From assembly GCF_003994255.1 (NCBI RefSeq), contig NZ_ML133851.1, positions 842,391 through 906,390 of the forward strand: a DNA stretch of 64,000 nt. The letters are read 5' to 3'. Within the stretch, counting starts at the first letter, position 1. Each line of letters starts with the position of its first letter. The DNA is from Brachybacterium paraconglomeratum (GTDB lineage: Bacteria; Actinomycetota; Actinomycetes; Actinomycetales; Dermabacteraceae). Both the position numbers and the translations under genes were made by a program. Shown piece by piece: positions 61,807 to 64,000 of the stretch. The notes under the pieces are model-generated. The model worked only from the letters and a program-made list of their open reading frames with translations. It was not told where the DNA came from and searched no databases.

Positions 61807-63222
61807 TCAGCGGGTCAGCGCCTCCCGGGCAAGGGAAGTCGCCTCCGGGGAGAAGCAGAAGCCCCGCTCGCTGAGCCGCGACGTCACGGTGCCGGTGTTG
61901 GCGAGCAGATGCCAGGCAGGCAGGTCGAGGATCGCCCCGGTGGTGACGGGGCCGGACTCGCTCGGTCCGATGGTCGCGGTGAGGACGCGCGCGATCTCGA
62001 CCATCGGCAGCGGCAGTCCCGGTTTCGTCGTCGCGACGTAGGTCAGGAGCACCACCTGGGCGAGCTCCTCGGTCTCGTACCTGCTCGGGACGAGGGAGTC
62101 CAGGAAGAGCTCTCGCACATTGCTGGTCCGGTAGTACGCCCTGGCGCGTCGCGTGAACAGGAGGGCGCCTTTGTGCTTCCGCAGGATCCCGGCGCGCTGC
62201 AGGGAGGTGCGGAACATCTGCAGCGGAACGGCGTGGACCTCGCGGTCGTTCATGCCGATCCAGTCCGCCATCTGCGGCAGGACCGCACTCGCGGCCTCGA
62301 CGTCGGCAGGACGGAGGTAGCCGGCGCCGGTCAGCGGGATGCCGCCTTCGGCGTCGGCTCGCTCGAGGAACCAGGTCAGGGCGCGCAAGGCCGACTCGAC
62401 TGCGCTGTCCGGGAGCGGGGCGAGCGGGGCGCCGAGCAGCAGAGCTCGGTCCATCAGGTCCTGTCCTGCGCGGGCGCGGCCGATCAACGTCAACGGCTCG
62501 ACGAGGAGCGTGGGAACGACGTCGGCCTCCGGGCCGGTCAGCATCGTCGTGCCCGACCAAAGTTCCAGGTCCAGGGCCGCGACGTCGAAGAACGCCGGGT
62601 CCTCCAGGAGGGTCTTCAGGTCCTCCTCGTCCCGCAGGCCGCCGCAGTCCTCGGGCGGTGCTGCGCGGCTCCCGCCCGTGGCCCGGGCCGGGGCGTCGCC
62701 CTCCCCCGCCTCTCGCACGGACTCGACGACGATCCCGAGATCCCAGCCGTCGCCGTAGTCGTAGAGGTACTCCAGGGTGTCGCCCTCGCTCTGCAGCAGT
62801 TCGCCGAGCCGCACCTCGCCGGCGGGAATGCCGTCCGGATCCTCTCCCTCCTCTACGTCGAACTCGCACAGGAACTGCTGCGCGTCCCCATCGAACGGGG
62901 CGCCGCCGGCGGCGAAGCGCCACAGGTGGTAGCCCGCCCAGCCGAAGGCGGTCTGGAGCACGGTGTGCACGTCCTCGAGGGAGAGGTCGCTGCGCAGCTC
63001 GAGACGGCGCCAGATCGGCGGGGTCGAATGGTGGAGGTCGACGCGGACGGTGAGTACCTGGACGGTCGCAGGCTGCCGCCGGCGTCGGTCGACGGACACG
63101 TCACCGAACACCTCGGCGTCGAGCCCGGACGTGATCTCGTGGAAGCGGGCGAGGACGTCGTCCTGGGCGTCGTCGGTGGAGGACATGAAGTGATCGTAGA
63201 GCGGGGGCGGGGCGTCGACCAT
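61807..63222 (-). CDS. Plasmid pRiA4b ORF-3-like family protein
   Basis: 471 aa, or 459 aa from the second ATG (63186). The N-terminal half has the family pattern VDLHHSTPPIWRRLELRSDLSLEDVHTVLQTAFGW and YLYDYGDGWDLGIVVE. The C-terminal half (about 190-470) is an accessory helical domain common in actinobacterial members; its LTGAGYLRPADVEAA stretch is also recognisable in the separate protein at 40927-41820. Function unknown. Neither ATG has a clear ribosome binding site. Confidence 0.8.
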   Translation of the reverse strand: MVDAPPPLYDHFMSSTDDAQDDVLARFHEITSGLDAEVFGDVSVDRRRRQPATVQVLTVRVDLHHSTPPIWRRLELRSDLSLEDVHTVLQTAFGWAGYHLWRFAAGGAPFDGDAQQFLCEFDVEEGEDPDGIPAGEVRLGELLQSEGDTLEYLYDYGDGWDLGIVVESVREAGEGDAPARATGGSRAAPPEDCGGLRDEEDLKTLLEDPAFFDVAALDLELWSGTTMLTGPEADVVPTLLVEPLTLIGRARAGQDLMDRALLLGAPLAPLPDSAVESALRALTWFLERADAEGGIPLTGAGYLRPADVEAASAVLPQMADWIGMNDREVHAVPLQMFRTSLQRAGILRKHKGALLFTRRARAYYRTSNVRELFLDSLVPSRYETEELAQVVLLTYVATTKPGLPLPMVEIARVLTATIGPSESGPVTTGAILDLPAWHLLANTGTVTSRLSERGFCFSPEATSLAREALTR

Positions 63223-63435
63223 GCCGTCGTGCAGTCCAGCATCCTCGACAGCGGCGAGTCCGATTGTGTTTCGGTCGCGAGGTCCCTACTCTTCCGACGA
63301 AGAGGGTCCCGTGGGTCCCTCGCTCGTGATCGCCGAGCAGGTCGTCGAGCCGAAGAAGCAGGGCTTCGCCACGGGATCGAGACCGCTCTTCCAGGACCAT
63401 CACTCTCTGCGCCCGGCTCGGCGCGCGCTGGAGTC

Positions 63436-63879
63436 ATGATGCCTGCCACCCAGCTCAGCCGCCGTGCACGTCTGCGCCAGAAGGTCCTTCGCGAGCCATA
63501 CCAGAGCGCTTTGCGGGAAACTCGTGCCACTCCCCCGGGATCACCGGTCGTGCCGGCGGCCACCACGGCGCAGGCGATCCTCGAAGGAGCGATCTTCTCA
63601 GGGATCCGCACTCTCCACGTCCCCTACCACGCTCGGTCCCGCCTTCCAGCAACCGTCCCGGGATGGCTGGACGTTCAGCGATTGCGCCCGGAACCCGCGC
63701 ACCTCGACATAGAGGTCGGTCGCACAGGGGCCGCGCAGACACTCGCCGGGCTCTTCGCCGACTACCTCGAGGAGCCGGGCAATGGCCCGATTGCCGCCGC
63801 AGGCATTCGTATGAGGGACAGTCGAGGGGCCGCAGAGTTCTTCCGGCCCGGCCACTCCGGCGCAGTGCGATTCAGTTGA
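63436..63879 (+). CDS. Uncharacterised protein, possibly truncated by the insertion sequence
   Basis: 147 aa from one of two adjacent in-frame ATGs. The central part (AQAILEGAIFSGIRTLHVPYHARSRLPATVP and LDIEVGRTGAAQTLAGLFADYLEEPG) looks coding by composition, but no family is recognised. The stop falls within 10 bp of the presumed insertion-sequence boundary, so the true C-terminus may be lost. The 200 bases before it, from the pRiA4b-like start, hold no supportable gene except a short hairpin near 63290-63305. Confidence 0.45.
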   Translation: MMPATQLSRRARLRQKVLREPYQSALRETRATPPGSPVVPAATTAQAILEGAIFSGIRTLHVPYHARSRLPATVPGWLDVQRLRPEPAHLDIEVGRTGAAQTLAGLFADYLEEPGNGPIAAAGIRMRDSRGAAEFFRPGHSGAVRFS

Positions 63880-64000
63880 GTCCCCGATAGTGGTGTAGCG
63901 CGGTGGCCCTGTGATCGTCCCGGACAAGGACGCGGCCACCGTGTGATCCTTCGAGTGAACCTCTCACAGCACTCTCGAACGGAGTCATCACGATGACCGC
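63880..64000 (+). mobile_element. Left end of a probable IS256-type insertion sequence (cut by the window end)
   Basis: The last 120 bases have the shape of an IS upstream region: a CGGTGGCC / GGCCACCG inverted pair (about 63910-63940), an AACGGAGTCATCACG ribosome-binding segment, and the ATG at 63993 starting MTA-, as in many actinobacterial IS256 transposases. Only two and a half codons of the gene are present, so family assignment rests on recollection of the leader sequence and is uncertain. Confidence 0.45.

Overview
The window is very GC-rich and gene-dense, with strong G/C preference at third codon positions, many GTG starts and frequent 4-nt ATGA gene overlaps. Together with gene content (DUF222 HNH nuclease, cory-CC-star protein beside an ArsA-type ATPase, an aromatic-amino-acid leader peptide ahead of DAHP synthase, an Lsr2-like module, a MecA_N-type PBP) this points to a high-GC actinobacterium, probably of the Micrococcales. 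A Brachybacterium-like genome is a guess from gene style, not something proved here. No rRNA, tRNA, CRISPR array or prophage was seen. It looks like chromosome with mostly housekeeping and stress genes and a few accessory islets.

Layout. 0.3-11.4 kb: DUF222/HNH nuclease, nicotinamidase, old-yellow-enzyme-type reductase, deaminase, penicillin-binding protein, sugar kinase, glutathione peroxidase, SPFH protein and a DoxX-like protein. 11.4-18.0 kb: a RecB/AddAB-like nuclease-helicase pair plus a P-loop kinase in an overlapping operon; the first gene carries an in-frame TGA. 18-21.8 kb: small zinc-finger/DUF genes and a divergent XRE-cupin regulator/MFS pair with a repeated operator-like motif. 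21.8-27 kb: a muropeptide-recycling cluster (NagZ-type GH3, NamZ-type DUF1343, TetR, MFS). 27-36 kb: nuclease-like protein, prolyl aminopeptidase coupled to a LacI-like sensor that has no DNA-binding domain, two-component system, efflux pump and the full-length LacI paralogue. 36-42.4 kb: CstA / cory-CC-star / ArsA operon, DAHP synthase with a Trp-Phe-Tyr leader peptide, CsbD, Dps. 42.4-49.8 kb: a repeat-rich gap, a VOC protein, an FAD oxidase, an ABC-class ATPase and a PIN / HTH-ImmA toxin-antitoxin-like pair. 50-57 kb: a giant fusion protein (DnaQ exonuclease, Lsr2-like module, PIF1-type helicase, probable dead second exonuclease fold, BRCT), membrane protease and transporter. 57-61.7 kb: a truncated SDR and a persulfide-detoxification (cst-like) cluster with four CsoR-family operator boxes. 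61.8-64 kb: pRiA4b ORF-3-like gene, an unknown gene and what looks like the left end of an insertion sequence running off the window.

The most unusual items are the five-module exonuclease/helicase/BRCT fusion; the HTH-less LacI paralogue overlapping an aminopeptidase gene; a family of three roughly 70-bp palindromic repeats (21.7, 27.0 and 28.0 kb), two of which supply stop codons to neighbouring genes; the attenuator before DAHP synthase; the cst-like regulon; and a recurrent TANNNT-6/7 nt-ATG arrangement suggesting leaderless transcription of at least seven units.
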